The notes under the pieces are model-generated. The model was given only the letters and a program-made list of their open reading frames with translations. It had not been told where the DNA came from and ran no database searches. This document shows positions 12,351 to 22,670 of a DNA stretch of 64,000 bases, in pieces. Location: contig CP072533.1 in NCBI GenBank assembly GCA_021730205.1, positions 897,380 through 961,379 on the forward strand, in the 5' to 3' direction. Source of the stretch: Candidatus Ruthia sp. Cpac_8_S14 (GTDB taxonomy: Bacteria; Pseudomonadota; Gammaproteobacteria; PS1; Pseudothioglobaceae). The stretch's first letter is position 1. Each line of letters begins with the position of its first letter. A program made the position numbers and the translations under genes.

Positions 12351-12424
12351 TGGAGCGGGTAACGAGAATCGAACTCGTCTCATTGACTTGGAAGGCCAAG
12401 GTAATACCAATATACGATACCCGC
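12351..12424 (-). tRNA. tRNA-Gly (anticodon TCC)
   Basis: A 74-base cloverleaf has a GCGGGTATCG start, an ACGAGTTCGATTCTCGT T-arm and an encoded CCA. The anticodon loop CTTCCAA gives anticodon TCC for glycine, as in E. coli glyT. It lies 15 bases from tRNA-Thr in the same transcript. Confidence 0.96.
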
Positions 12425-12442
12425 AAACCTATTATGTTATCA

Positions 12443-12527
12443 TGGTGGAGGGGGAAGGATTTGAACCTTCGAAGGCAGAGCCGACAGATTTACAGTCTGT
12501 TCCCTTTGACCACTCGGGAACCCCTCC
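12443..12527 (-). tRNA. tRNA-Tyr (anticodon GTA)
   Basis: An 85-base class II tRNA with a long variable arm, acceptor stem GGAGGGG/CCCCTCC and an encoded CCA. The anticodon loop CTGTAAA gives anticodon GTA for tyrosine. It is the first gene after the promoter of the tRNA-tuf block. Confidence 0.97.
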
Positions 12528-12543
12528 AAAAAAACAATCAGGT

Positions 12544-12572
12544 ATTATCCCATAGCTATCTTTAGAGCGCAA
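12544..12572 (-). promoter_or_regulatory. sigma-70 promoter of the tRNA-tuf block
   Basis: On the minus strand the sequence reads TTGCGC, a 17-base spacer, then GATAAT. The -10 box ends 17 bases before the first base of tRNA-Tyr. Spacing and sequence fit a strong housekeeping promoter. Transcription probably starts near 12537. Confidence 0.75.
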
Positions 12573-12626
12573 GCGCTAATTTAACGTCTTCAACTTGTTT
12601 TTTTTAAAAGTTTGCATTCTTGTTAA

Positions 12627-13847
12627 TTACAAACGTGAAACACCACTTGAAATAGCGGCATCAAATACCGCTTTTGGCACTATATCTATCAACCTTGGGT
12701 CAAAAGGTTTGGGGATGATATAATCCTTACCAAACACCATGAACTTTGCAGCATAAGCTTTTAAAACACTGTCTGGTACTTCAAATTTTGCCAAGTCCTT
12801 AAGCGCATGAACTGCTGCTATTTTCATTTTTGAATTGATTTTACTGGCTTTTGCATCTAACGCACCTCTGAAAATAAAAGGAAAACCTAATACATTGTTA
12901 ACTTGATTCGGATAATCACTTCGACCTGTTGCCATGATTAAATCATCACGTACTGAATTGACATCTTTGGGTGAAATTTCAGGGTCTGGATTTGACAAAG
13001 CGAACACAATAGGCCTATCTGCCATGGATTGAATCATCTGTTTTGATACCAAGTTAGCAGCAGCAACACCAATAAATACGTCTGCACCTTGCATGGCATC
13101 TGCCAAGGTTTTTTTATCCGTTTTTGCACTATATTGTGCTTTAATTTGACTAACATTTTCCATGTCTTGAGAAATAACACCTTCTCTATCAACCAATAAA
13201 ATATTATCCTTTGACAAGCCTAATTCACACAATAAGTTTAAAGTAGCAACACCTGCCGAGCCAGCACCTAAACAAACCAACTTGGCAGTTTCAATATGTT
13301 TGCTTTGGATTTCAAGCGAATTTAACAACCCTGCTGCGATAATAATGGCTGTTCCGTGCTGATCATCGTGAAAAACAGGAATATCAAGCATCTCAATTAA
13401 ACGTTTTTCAATTTCAAAACAACGAGGCGCTGAAATGTCCTCAAGGTTAATGCCGCCAAACGTTGGCGCAATATTTTTAACCGTTTGTACAAATTCATCA
13501 ACATCTTGAGTATCAATCTCAATGTCAAAGACATCAATATCTGCAAAATGTTTAAACAATACTGCCTTGCCTTCCATCACAGGTTTAGATGCTAGCGGCC
13601 CCACATTTCCAAGCCCTAAGACTGCCGAACCATCAGAAATAACAGCAACCAAATTACGTTTAATAGTGAAGTCATAAACTTTGTTTGCATCTTGTGCAAT
13701 CTCACGAACAGGTGCGGCAACTCCGGGTGTATATGTTAAACTAAGATCTTCACGCGTTACTAGTGGCTTGTGTGATGAAACAATAATTTTTCCTGGGCGT
13801 TCGCCTTGGTGATATTCTAGTGCTGATTGATGAAATTTTGAGCTCAT
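12627..13847 (-). CDS. malic enzyme (malate dehydrogenase, decarboxylating)
   Basis: Malic enzyme oxidatively decarboxylates malate to pyruvate with NAD(P) as acceptor. The 406-residue protein is the short form without the phosphotransacetylase-like C-terminal domain of full-length MaeB. Visible are [15 protein letters not shown] (about residues 35-50), [24 protein letters not shown], the metal-binding INLEDISAP and [10 protein letters not shown] segments, and the nucleotide-binding [13 protein letters not shown] (about 197-209). It stands alone behind the tRNA block and just downstream of the decayed sdhAB genes. With OadGAB it supplies the pyruvate/oxaloacetate node. Confidence 0.95.
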   Translation of the reverse strand: MSSKFHQSALEYHQGERPGKIIVSSHKPLVTREDLSLTYTPGVAAPVREIAQDANKVYDFTIKRNLVAVISDGSAVLGLGNVGPLASKPVMEGKAVLFKHFADIDVFDIEIDTQDVDEFVQTVKNIAPTFGGINLEDISAPRCFEIEKRLIEMLDIPVFHDDQHGTAIIIAAGLLNSLEIQSKHIETAKLVCLGAGSAGVATLNLLCELGLSKDNILLVDREGVISQDMENVSQIKAQYSAKTDKKTLADAMQGADVFIGVAAANLVSKQMIQSMADRPIVFALSNPDPEISPKDVNSVRDDLIMATGRSDYPNQVNNVLGFPFIFRGALDAKASKINSKMKIAAVHALKDLAKFEVPDSVLKAYAAKFMVFGKDYIIPKPFDPRLIDIVPKAVFDAAISSGVSRL

Positions 13848-13856
13848 TAGTAGTTT

Positions 13857-14614
13857 TTATGTAAAGTTAAAAGGTAATATTGTTATTATCCAAGAATCTT
13901 GTTCATCCTTCTTATAATATTTTTGTAATGATACGTCTTTAGGAGAAGTACGCGTAAAATATCTCTGATTTAAACAACTGCCAAAGCCTTCAGATTTCAT
14001 TTTTAAAATGAGTTTTTTTACCCTGTTTTTGGATTCAATTTTATCTTGGAGTAATAATATTAAATGGGTTGTTTTTGCTGCCACAAACAGTGTTGTACTT
14101 GCATTTAGGCAACCGTCACACAAGCACCAGCCAAATACAAGCTGCAGAATTAAATGTCTCATTAGAAGCGTGCTTTTCCACCAAGGTATTATTTGCTTCT
14201 GGTGCACAACCTGTATGCATGGATACATAACCACCTGATTGGATAATTCGATCAAATGAAAATCAATCTACCGTTAAATCTTTAATCACTGGAAAAACTA
14301 TTAGCATACCAAGGCTCAATCCACAATTCGCTTTGATTTTTATACTCACGCATATATAATTAGCACGTCGTTGTGGTTAATTTCTCACCATGAGGATAGC
14401 CCATTAATAACCAGCGAATAAGCGCCACAAATACCTTCACAACAATCATAATCAAACACAATGCAGTCTCCGCCTTGTGTGGTTAACCGTTCATTTAGCT
14501 GATCTAACATTTCTAAAATGACGTATCACTATCAACATTGTCAATCTCATAAATCACAAATCCGCCTTGAGTATTTACGTTCTTTTGTCGCCAAATATGC
14601 AATGTAAAGATCAT
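13857..14614 (-). pseudogene. sdhB: decayed succinate dehydrogenase / fumarate reductase iron-sulfur subunit
   Basis: Read across frames, the relic starts at an ATG at 14614 (MIFTLHIWRQKN). It continues through the ferredoxin-type segment CIVFDYDCCEGICG(A), a HGEKLTTTTC-like stretch, IEPWYANSFPVIKDLTVDR, FDRIIQSGGYVSMHTG and the AKTTHLILLLQDK region, to the final MKSEGFGSC...KDVSLQ part. Several frameshifts and stop codons interrupt it, including a TAG shortly after NVDSDTSF and a break inside the second cysteine cluster. The sequence type is the SdhB of non-classical (Frd-like) complexes. It lies just after an sdhA remnant in operon order and cannot encode a working subunit. Confidence 0.8.
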
Positions 14615-15090
14615 TTGTAGTTCCTAACTGGGCCTTAATAAATTTAAAATGTAAGTGCTCCTCATGAAGTTTAGCCCCTTCTTGTTGATATTCCCACGCC
14701 GCAACAAAACTATAATTTTTATCATCACGCTTTGCTTCACCTTCTGAGGGTAAATGCTCCACTCGAGCATATGTACCACAAAATTCTTCTCTATTAAGTG
14801 CATCTTTACACATCAGATAAAATCAGCCACTCTGCCTGCACGCTCTAAAGTTTGATTTAAATCTTAATTATAATACCCGTGACCTTAATGGTTTTCCAAA
14901 ACTTTAATTGCAATGTTTCAATTTCATTAATGGCTTGCTCTAATCTTACTCTTTCTCTAGACATGCCACAAGATTCCCACAGGATTTTCCCTAGTTTCTG
15001 GTGAAAATATTCAGGGAAATATTTCGCTTCAGGCACGTTCATTAATTGCTCAATTCTAACTTTAGCGGCATTTAAAGCTTGTTTCTAGCT
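14615..15090 (-). pseudogene. sdhA: truncated succinate dehydrogenase / fumarate reductase flavoprotein C-terminus
   Basis: Only about the last quarter of the flavoprotein survives, in at least three frames. It reads AAKVRIEQLMNVPEAKYF then FHQKLGKILWESCGMSRER, NQTLERAGRVADF, MCKDALNREEFCG and EGEAKRDDKNYSFVAAWEY. These match the helical C-terminal domain of SdhA/FrdA (family pattern ELGKIMW..CGM.R and DALNREESCGGHFREE). The FAD-binding part is gone, replaced upstream by TPR-protein debris. The piece precedes the sdhB relic in the same orientation, so a whole sdhAB operon has decayed. Confidence 0.75.
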
Positions 15091-15099
15091 AAATAATTA

Positions 15100-15590
15100 G
15101 CAATGGTTTATAGAAAAATAAAATAACTATCTGCCAAACCTTACATGAGTGCAGAAGCAAAGAACTTTTTTTTGGACATTAATGAAACATTTTAGTTATT
15201 TTTATACTCACTTACTATTTTTCTGATAATATCTTTCGGTCTTTAGCTGGGCTATTTTGATTTTTAAATAAGGCGCCTAAGTTATTTATGTATCTGTGCA
15301 TTATTTGGGGAAAGTTTTGAAAACTTTAACATGTGTTTTTCTGCTGCCTCTAAATTCCCCATCATTAAATTTAATGCACCTACACATTGCTCAACAGAGC
15401 TAAATCATTTAAGTAGACAGTGCTTTTTCAGCAAAAATTAACATTCCTTTTATTTTGTTCCGTTGGTGTAGTAAAAGAATCTTTCAAAGAATATATCAAT
15501 TAATGTTTTTGCAGCGTTGTTGAGCGTCTTAGGTTGGTTGTTGTTGGGTTTTATAAGGCGCTTTACGTCTTTGAACTTTTTTTTGGACAT
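15100..15590 (-). pseudogene. decayed TPR-repeat protein(s)
   Basis: A relic begins at an ATG at 15590 (MSKKKFKDVKRL) and includes a recognisable tetratricopeptide segment, MGNLEAAEKHMLKFSKLSPNNA, near 15300-15362, with stops and frameshifts on both sides. A second copy of the same start (MSKKKF) occurs at 15179 but stops after a few codons. The two starts share a 19-base identical stretch, so at least two tandem paralogues once stood here. The original function is unknown. Confidence 0.5.
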
Positions 15591-15591
15591 T
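15162..15591 (-). repeat. two 19-base direct repeats at gene starts
   Basis: The sequence gaacttttttttggacatt occurs at 15162-15180 and again at 15573-15591. On the minus strand both encode ATG TCC AAA AAA AAG TTC, the start of a protein beginning MSKKKF. This looks like the conserved 5' end of tandem paralogues, not a mobile-element repeat. Confidence 0.6.
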
Positions 15592-15659
15592 TAGATATTT
15601 TACTTTTTCTAAATTTATACGAAATAAACAGTCTAAGTTTTTCTTTTAGAATGTTTCTG

Positions 15660-16010
15660 TCTTATCTTAAAACAAAGTTTTATAATTATTTAGTGGCTAA
15701 ATAATCTAGTTGAAATGTAATCTCATCATATTTTTCAAGCGTTAATAATAATTCGCCTAATTGATAGCGAAAGGTTGGATGATTGGATAATAAATCAACA
15801 ATTCTGTATAAAAAAATTGAGCTTTTCATCTGCTTTTCCTTCACTAAGTTGGTTTAAATAAAGTTGAGCAATGTTTAAAATAAGCTGCTCTATTTCTATT
15901 AAAGAATAGCTGTCTTGTACTTGGATTGATTGCCTCTAAAGCGTCTAATACTGCTAATTAAGCAATAAAATATTGACTAATTTTAAATCACCAAGACTAA
16001 GTACCTGATT
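15660..16010 (-). pseudogene. unidentified gene remnant, TPR-like
   Basis: Across two or three frames the minus strand reads EQLILNIAQLYLNQLSEGKADEKL, then RIVDLLSNHPTFRYQLGELL and LTLEKYDEITFQLDYLATK before a stop. The helical, alternating pattern resembles TPR-type proteins, but the family is not identified. It is interrupted by stops. The remaining stretch between 16010 and the gcvP stop shows nothing recognisable. Confidence 0.3.
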
Positions 16011-16192
16011 AATTTTCTAAATTAAACCTGGTTTTTTTCGCTAGATTTTTGGCTAACAATAGGATTGATTATAGGTAGTTATTTAGGGTAACGCTTGAAT
16101 GAGTAACGCTATTTTATTAAATTAAAATAACCACGTGCAAAGCAACCAACTAAAACACCCAAACAAAGTATCAAAATAAGGCGCAAAGCCAT

Positions 16193-19006
16193 CTACTCAA
16201 AATCCTTAATTTCTGGGCACGAGCAGAATAAATTTCGATCGCCATACACATTATCGATCCGTTTAACAGGTGGAAAATATTTATTTTGTTTTAGTGAATT
16301 TACTGGGTATAACGCTTCTTCCCGTGAATAAGGGTATTGCCATTTTCCAGCCATTTCAATTGCTGTATGCGGGGCATTTTTAAGAAGATTGTTGTTCCTA
16401 TCCCACTCGCCTCTAATTATTTTTTGAATCTCGGTATAAATACTAATCATTGCCTTAATAAAACGATTAATTTCACGCAGTGATTCACTTTCTGTGGGTT
16501 CAATCATGAGTGTGCCTGCCACTGGAAATGACATAGTTGGCGAATGAAAACCATAGTCCATCAAACGCTTGGCAATGTCTTCCTCAGAAATACCACTTTG
16601 TTCTTTTAAAGGACGAATATCAATAATACACTCATGTGCGACCATATTGTGCTCACCTTGATACAAAATCGGAAAATAATCTTTCAATTCGTTAGCAATA
16701 TAGTTAGCACTCACAATTGCAACTTCGGTGGACTTTTGCATACCGTATTTACCTAGTAGCTTAATATATGACCAAGAAATTGGCAAGATTGAAGCGCTAC
16801 CATACATAGCTGCGGATACAGCGTTAGAATTTTTAATTAGTGGATTTCCTGGTAAAAACTCTTTCAAGTGCGCTTTAACGCCAATCGGTCCCATGCCGGG
16901 ACCACCGCCACCGTGCGGAATGGCAAATGTTTTATGCAAATTAATATGTGACACATCTGCACCAAATTCACCCATACGAGTAATACCGACCATGGCATTT
17001 AGATTTGCGCCGTCTAAATATACTTGAGCGCCGTGGGCGTGAATAATCTCGCATATTTGTTTAATTCCAACCTCAAACACGCCGTGGGTAGAAGGATAAG
17101 TCACCATAATAGCTGATAATTTATCTGCATATTTCTCAGCCTTTGTTGTTAAATCTTGAATATCAATATTACCAGATTCATCACATTTGACAATCACTAC
17201 TTTCATGCCTGCCATGACTGCACTGGCAGGATTAGTACCGTGTGCTGATTGAGGGATTAGACAAATATTGCGCCCTTCCTCACCTCTAGATTGATGGTAT
17301 GACTTAATTGCTAAAAGACCTGCAAACTCACCTTGAGAGCCTGCATTGGGTTGCAGAGAAGCTGCATCGTAGCCTGTAACTTCTACTAATACCCGCTCTA
17401 AATCTTGAAACAATTGTTGATAGCCTTTGGTTTGATTTTCTGGTGCATACGGATGCAGATTAGAAAAACCAGGCAGTGTAATTGGATACATTTGTGTCGC
17501 AGCATTAAGCTTCATAGTGCAAGAACCTAGTGCAATCATTGAATGATTAAGCGCGATGTCTTTATTTTCCAAACGCTTCAAGTAGCGTATCATTTCAGTC
17601 TCGCAATGGTAGTTGCTAAACACAGGGTGAGTCAAATAATCTGAAGTACGTAAATTATTTTTAGTAATATTCAAAAGCAAATTTTCTGATTGATAATAAG
17701 CAGTTTTATCTCTTGATAGGATTGACACAAGGCATGATAATTCATCAACTGTTGTAGTTTCATCAAGTGCAATGTTTAATTGGTTATCATTAATTAAACG
17801 TAAGTTAATATTGTTTGATTGTGCTGTATTAAACAAACTAACAGCATTAGTCGTATTAATAGTGATTGTGTCAAAAAATTGTTCTGTGACTAATTCAAAG
17901 CCCACGCCGGTCAAGCTTTTGGCAAGATTATTGGCTTTAGCATGCACACTTAACGCAATTTTTTTCAAGCCTTTAGCGCCATGATAAATGCCATAAGCGG
18001 CAGCAAGCACCGCTAATAAAACTTGGGCAGTACAAATATTACTGGTGGCTTTATCCCGACGAATGTGTTGCTCACGAGTTTGTAATGACATGCGTATTGC
18101 CGGATTACCTAAAACATCTTGAGACATGCCAATAAGCCGACCTGGTATCATGCGTTTAAATTCGTCACGCGCACTTAAAAATGCGGCATGTGGCCCACCA
18201 AAACCCATTGGCACACCAAAGCGTTGGGAGCTTCCCACTGCAATATCAGCCCCCATTTCTGCAGGGGTTTTAATCAATGTTAGTGCTAAAAGGTCACAAG
18301 TAACAATGCTTAACACATCATTATCTTTCGCCCTAGTAATATCAGCAGTTAAATCTCGAACTTCACCATTTGTGCCTGGATATTGCATCAAACAAGCAAA
18401 ACAACCGCTAAAATCATCGTGTTGAATGTCTTTAATAACCAACTCAATGCCTAACGGTTTGGCACGAGTTTGCAAAATGGTGATGGTTTGTGGGTGGGTG
18501 TTAATATCAATCAAAAAACAATTGGATTTGTTTTTCCTATTAGCGCGTTTGGCCATCATCATCGCTTCAGCACAAGCAGTTGGCTCGTCTAATAATGACG
18601 CATTGGAAATATCCATGCCCGTTAAATCAATAATCATTTGCTGAAAATTAAGCAGCATTTCCAAACGACCTTGAGAAATCTCAGCCTGATAAGGTGTATA
18701 AGCTGTGTACCAACCCGGGTTTTCTAAAATATTGCGTTGAATGACGGCTGGCATCAACGTGCCATAATAACCTTGACCAATAAAATTAGTTGCCAAAATG
18801 TTCTTAGCAGCAAGGCTTGAAGCTAAAGTCAAAGTGTCTCGCTCAGTCATACCTTCATCAAGTGCCATCCGATTGCCAAATAAAATATTTTTAGGCACTG
18901 TTTTTGACACCACTTCATCAACAGATAAGCAACCAATACTGCTCAGCATAGCCTCAATATCATCTGCACTCGGGCCAAGATGTCTGGCTAAAAATTCGTT
19001 ACTCAT
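16193..19006 (-). CDS. gcvP: glycine dehydrogenase (decarboxylating), P-protein
   Basis: The P-protein decarboxylates glycine and passes the aminomethyl group to the lipoyl H-protein in the glycine cleavage system. At 937 residues it is the full fused form. It has an N-terminal half starting [21 protein letters not shown] and [31 protein letters not shown], and a C-terminal half with [12 protein letters not shown], the PLP-lysine motif [18 protein letters not shown] (lysine about residue 690) and SHGVFE-like THGVFE. The T and H proteins are not in this window. Both flanks are decayed sequence, so it appears monocistronic. Confidence 0.98.
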   Translation of the reverse strand: MSNEFLARHLGPSADDIEAMLSSIGCLSVDEVVSKTVPKNILFGNRMALDEGMTERDTLTLASSLAAKNILATNFIGQGYYGTLMPAVIQRNILENPGWYTAYTPYQAEISQGRLEMLLNFQQMIIDLTGMDISNASLLDEPTACAEAMMMAKRANRKNKSNCFLIDINTHPQTITILQTRAKPLGIELVIKDIQHDDFSGCFACLMQYPGTNGEVRDLTADITRAKDNDVLSIVTCDLLALTLIKTPAEMGADIAVGSSQRFGVPMGFGGPHAAFLSARDEFKRMIPGRLIGMSQDVLGNPAIRMSLQTREQHIRRDKATSNICTAQVLLAVLAAAYGIYHGAKGLKKIALSVHAKANNLAKSLTGVGFELVTEQFFDTITINTTNAVSLFNTAQSNNINLRLINDNQLNIALDETTTVDELSCLVSILSRDKTAYYQSENLLLNITKNNLRTSDYLTHPVFSNYHCETEMIRYLKRLENKDIALNHSMIALGSCTMKLNAATQMYPITLPGFSNLHPYAPENQTKGYQQLFQDLERVLVEVTGYDAASLQPNAGSQGEFAGLLAIKSYHQSRGEEGRNICLIPQSAHGTNPASAVMAGMKVVIVKCDESGNIDIQDLTTKAEKYADKLSAIMVTYPSTHGVFEVGIKQICEIIHAHGAQVYLDGANLNAMVGITRMGEFGADVSHINLHKTFAIPHGGGGPGMGPIGVKAHLKEFLPGNPLIKNSNAVSAAMYGSASILPISWSYIKLLGKYGMQKSTEVAIVSANYIANELKDYFPILYQGEHNMVAHECIIDIRPLKEQSGISEEDIAKRLMDYGFHSPTMSFPVAGTLMIEPTESESLREINRFIKAMISIYTEIQKIIRGEWDRNNNLLKNAPHTAIEMAGKWQYPYSREEALYPVNSLKQNKYFPPVKRIDNVYGDRNLFCSCPEIKDFE

Positions 19007-19139
19007 GATGGAAGATAATTACAAAATATAAGATGCAGATTTTAGACTTAAATGAAAAAAAATACCGCCTAAAAAGAATGGGGCTTTAAGCATTTGTCCT
19101 TCTTTATTAAATCATACTTTTCAGAAACTGGAAACAAGA

Positions 19140-19463
19140 CTTTAACGTAATTTAAATAAGTATTCATGATCTCGAACTGTGTTATTTACCTTAATGTACA
19201 TTGTATAGTCTAAAGTTATCAATCCAATTTCTACCAGTATTTCAAACTTATCTATAAATGGGTTTGCAGAATATACAACCTCAATATAATGAAAACTATC
19301 TGTTTTATTATCTTTATTATATCTTGCCTTAACTCAAAATGTTTCTTTGTGCTTTCTAAGCAAAGCTCCCTTTAAATTCTCTAATAACCAAGTTATATCA
19401 TGCTCAACCAGGTTCTAGACCCAAAGAAAGTCCACCGCAACCTGCGAATAACTCAATATAATT
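19140..19463 (-). pseudogene. relic of a restriction-modification pair (C5-methyltransferase plus endonuclease)
   Basis: From an ATG at 19463 the minus strand reads MNYIELFAGCGGLSLGLE, motif I of DNA cytosine-5 methyltransferases, and then breaks at stop codons. Downstream a frame reads RYNKDNKTDSFHYIEVVY, KFEILVEIGLITLDYTM and RDHEYLFKLR before a stop. That resembles the C-terminus of MvaI/BcnI-like restriction endonucleases, though this second assignment is tentative. Most of the methyltransferase and the nuclease N-terminus are missing, so one large deletion fused the two. Between 19010 and 19140 and between 19464 and 19630 nothing recognisable was seen. Confidence 0.55.
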
Positions 19464-19630
19464 CATTGATAAATTTATCTATTATAAAGATAATATAACA
19501 ATAATTTTGGCGAGTATTTTTTTATTATGTTTGAGATAAATTTTACATAATATGCAAGGAGTTTAGCAAGTCTAAATGACTAAATATTTTTAGAATCCAA
19601 TACAGAAGAAAGAGAATACAAAACTAAAAA

Positions 19631-19969
19631 TTAGCCTGGTGGCCAAGTCAATGTTCGTCCACCTAGGCAATGAAGATGAATATGGTAAACCGTTTGCCCG
19701 CCTTGTTTATTACAATTCATCACCACGCGATAACCCTCATCAGAAAAGCCCAAATCTTGAGCAATATTGCTTGCTGTTAGTGTTAGTTTGCCCAATAACT
19801 TCGCATCATCAATATCATTTAAAGTTTTAGTATGTGCTTTTGGAATGATTAAAAAATGATGGGGCGCTTGTGGATTAATATCATGAAAAGCAAGAACATC
19901 TCCATCTTCATAGATTTTATTGACTGGAATGTCACCATTAACCATTCTACAAAATAAACAATCAGTCAT
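19631..19969 (-). CDS. hinT: histidine triad (HIT) family nucleotide-binding protein, HinT-like
   Basis: HinT-type proteins hydrolyse purine nucleoside phosphoramidates. The 112-residue protein has the N-terminal CLFCRMVNGDIPVNKIYEDG (zinc-type cysteines at about 4 and 7), the FHDINPQAPHHFLIIPK strand (about 28-44), and the histidine triad HIHLHCLGGR near residues 96-105. The length is typical. It lies between two decayed regions and converges on none, so it is probably transcribed alone. Confidence 0.93.
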   Translation of the reverse strand: MTDCLFCRMVNGDIPVNKIYEDGDVLAFHDINPQAPHHFLIIPKAHTKTLNDIDDAKLLGKLTLTASNIAQDLGFSDEGYRVVMNCNKQGGQTVYHIHLHCLGGRTLTWPPG

Positions 19970-20126
19970 AAATTACACCATAAAAAGTAAAGATAAATTC
20001 TATTTTATCCTCATTTAACAAATGCACAAACCACTTTTCTTACTAATCTATATTAATATAAATTAGTTGAATTAAATACTTTAAAACATGTATCTTCAAA
20101 TAATTTTTTTTTGATAAACATAAAAC

Positions 20127-21541
20127 ATGTCAGAACAAAATAAGCTGACAAATAAAGAGGTTAAAAGCAATGCTTATATGTGTGCTTGTCGTTGCGGTAT
20201 TAATGTTACAACTGAAAAATGGTGAAATTCGCTATATTGAAGGAACCTAAACCATCCTTTAAACAAAGGTGTGATAGGAACATCCACTTTCAATAGATGG
20301 ACTCATGCACAACGCCATTACCAATGCTTGGCGTGGTGATCCATATTCTATTGATACATTGATGTTGTTTATGTCTAACTAGTATAGAACTCAAGCATGA
20401 ATACGACTGAAACCAGAAAAATGTTGGTTGATAAAAATAAGAATGGCGAGTGCAAAATTTTATTTATTATCGTTTGTGATGCTCTTCAATCAGAAGCCGT
20501 TGACTTTGCTGGTTTAATCCGCCTACTTAGAACGCCACGACAATGGGTATGTTAGACCGACCTATTTCAGAATTTGACGGCCCAGTAGATTCTGTAGGTG
20601 TGCCAGTATTATTACCAGTAATGGTGATAGACGATTGCAAACCCTTCCAAGAAGTGCTGATAAAATTGACATCAAGGCTTAATAAATCCCCTGTTTTTGT
20701 TGATGAAAATGGCAATCGAAAATACAAAGATTACCCCGACTTTATCATCAATTACGAAACCGCCAAAGACCTAGACATCGGCTATCTGGCAGGTTGGCGT
20801 AGTGCTGCTATGTGGCGAACTTCTTGGTTTTCTAGAGAAGTCATTGCACTACCAAGTGCAATAGAAGTTATCCTTGTTTATGGACTCATCCACTATCTAA
20901 ATATTGACACTGTGCTATTTGACATTAACGACAAAATTTCAATCACACTAAGTCTTATTATTGGTAGCGTACCTTACTATCGCTGATTTTATTTGTCTGC
21001 ACAAGTATGATTTATGCTTGCATTAAATTTATTCAAGAATGGGCATCACCACTTACTGTGATTAACTACACTTTATTCGGCATGACGTCTGGATTTTCTA
21101 TTGCTGCTGTATTTACCCATTATTAAGCTAAAAATCTAGTCAAATTATTCATAGGCTGGGCGATTATATTTACCCTACTTGCCGCTATTATGCGTCTTAT
21201 CTCGTTCATTAGAAACGAAAAAATCAAACCTACAAAGTGTCATTGGAGTGCGTCATGATAAAATCAAACAAGTATCAATGGGTGTCATGGGTGACTCGTA
21301 TAATACACACGAATATTTTCACGGTAAAAGTGCTATTTTCCCAAAAAGCGTCAAATGAATTTTTATACTGATGGTTTTTGTTGTGCCATTATCCCTACTA
21401 AGTAGTGCAATGATCAACGCCCACTATAAACTACTCTTCATTTGCGCAATCAGTCAATACATTGGTCTTATCGCCGAACGCTGGTTCTTTCTTGCACAAG
21501 CAAACCCATCCCGGCAAAATATCTATTATCAAACGGTTTAA
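20127..21541 (+). pseudogene. collapsed SoeABC-type membrane sulfite dehydrogenase operon
   Basis: The start, MSEQNKLTNKEVKSNAYMCACRCGIN, is the Fe-S N-terminus of a molybdopterin oxidoreductase, followed by a stop. Later fragments read NHPLNKGV, RWTHAQRHYQCLAW, SSMNTTETRKML, ALQSEAVDFAGLI and MLDRPISEFDGPVDSVGVPV, then DYPDFIINYET and IGYLAGWR. This is the C-terminal region of SoeA-like subunits. It then runs in frame into MWRTSWFSREVIALP, a DmsC/SoeC anchor subunit, and continues as EWASPLTVINYTLFG, MRLISFIRNEKIK and SQYIGLIAERWFFLAQAN. The Fe-S subunit B is absent, so a deletion joined A to C. Many stops make it non-functional. Confidence 0.75.
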
Positions 21542-22668
21542 TTTCTATATTGACGCAAATACCACCAAGCAAAAACCTGCTTGGCATAATGCATCAAACG
21601 ACAATTTGGTAGCGTTAATCCACCTTTAAGTGTGCGTGATATATACATACCTTTATTATTTGAATCAATAATGCACATCAATTCAATCTTAAAGGTATGA
21701 CTAGCAGGCTTGTCATCCAGCACGTCCAATACATTTTTTGCAGCAGCGACAGCTTGTAAATCTGCCATATGTGCTTGCTTTGGCATCCACTCTGGCCCTG
21801 AAAAAGAACCTGAATCACCTGCTACAAACACTCTTTCAGCACCTTGAGCTTGGCAAAACTTATCTGCTTTAAGTAAGCCGCCTTCACTACGCTCAAGATT
21901 GGTGTTGTCAAACCACTGATTACCTGTCATTCCTGGCATAAATAAAATCAAATCTGCGGCAAACTCACCGCCTTCAGTAATGACCTTGTCAGCCTCAAAA
22001 GCCTTCATCTTATATCCAAGATGCGTCTTGACGTTGCGCTTTTTCATCTCACTTAATAAACCCTTAACCGCCTTTTCACCTAAGCGAGCGCCTGGCTTCT
22101 TTGCAGGGGTAAAAAAAATTAGATTAAACTTATCACGTCGCCCTTCTTGTCGCAATTGCGTATCCAAACCAAACAAAAATTCAAACATCGGACCGCCACG
22201 CATAGCACTTGGCTCCTTAGGGTTGCTCGCAAAACCAATGGCAATATTACCACTATCCATAGCCTGAATCCTATCACGTATCTGTTCAACAGCACTCAGT
22301 CCCTCATACGGCGTAATGGCGTGCTCAATGCCAGGCAGCTTCTTAAGAAGCTGCCCACCTGAAGCGATAATAAGGGCATCATTTTCATACTCACCTGTTA
22401 GGGTAATTACGGTTCTAGCATGGTTCGCCAAACCTGTAACTTCACTAGCAATATGGTGAATATTCATACGCTTAAAAAAATGATCAAGTGGCACAACAAT
22501 GTCTTTTTTACTAACTATACCTGATGGTACCCAAATCAAACTTGGCATATAAACCAGCTCTGCCCTGAGCGATATTAAGGTAATTTGTGCGTGTTTATCA
22601 CTTTTTCTAAGAGTTCTAACAGCCGTTAATCCTGCAAAACCTGACCCAATAATGGTAATTTTTCTCAT
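21538..22668 (-). CDS. NAD(P)/FAD-dependent oxidoreductase of the SQR / NDH-2 superfamily
   Basis: The chosen start (MRKITIIGSGFAGLTAVRTLRK) gives about 376 residues and begins with an FAD-binding GSGFAG motif. A second dinucleotide region (about residues 138-190), ADLILFMPGMTG, and the FAD-contacting VFVAGDSGSFSGPEWMPKQAHMADLQA complete the two-Rossmann architecture. The overall pattern resembles sulfide:quinone oxidoreductase and flavocytochrome c flavoproteins. However, the central half lacks the usual SQR redox cysteines, so the substrate is uncertain. A small gene ending 2 bases before the start, with its own ribosome-binding site, is probably translationally coupled. Confidence 0.75.
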   Translation of the reverse strand: MRKITIIGSGFAGLTAVRTLRKSDKHAQITLISLRAELVYMPSLIWVPSGIVSKKDIVVPLDHFFKRMNIHHIASEVTGLANHARTVITLTGEYENDALIIASGGQLLKKLPGIEHAITPYEGLSAVEQIRDRIQAMDSGNIAIGFASNPKEPSAMRGGPMFEFLFGLDTQLRQEGRRDKFNLIFFTPAKKPGARLGEKAVKGLLSEMKKRNVKTHLGYKMKAFEADKVITEGGEFAADLILFMPGMTGNQWFDNTNLERSEGGLLKADKFCQAQGAERVFVAGDSGSFSGPEWMPKQAHMADLQAVAAAKNVLDVLDDKPASHTFKIELMCIIDSNNKGMYISRTLKGGLTLPNCRLMHYAKQVFAWWYLRQYRN

Positions 22669-22670
22669 CC

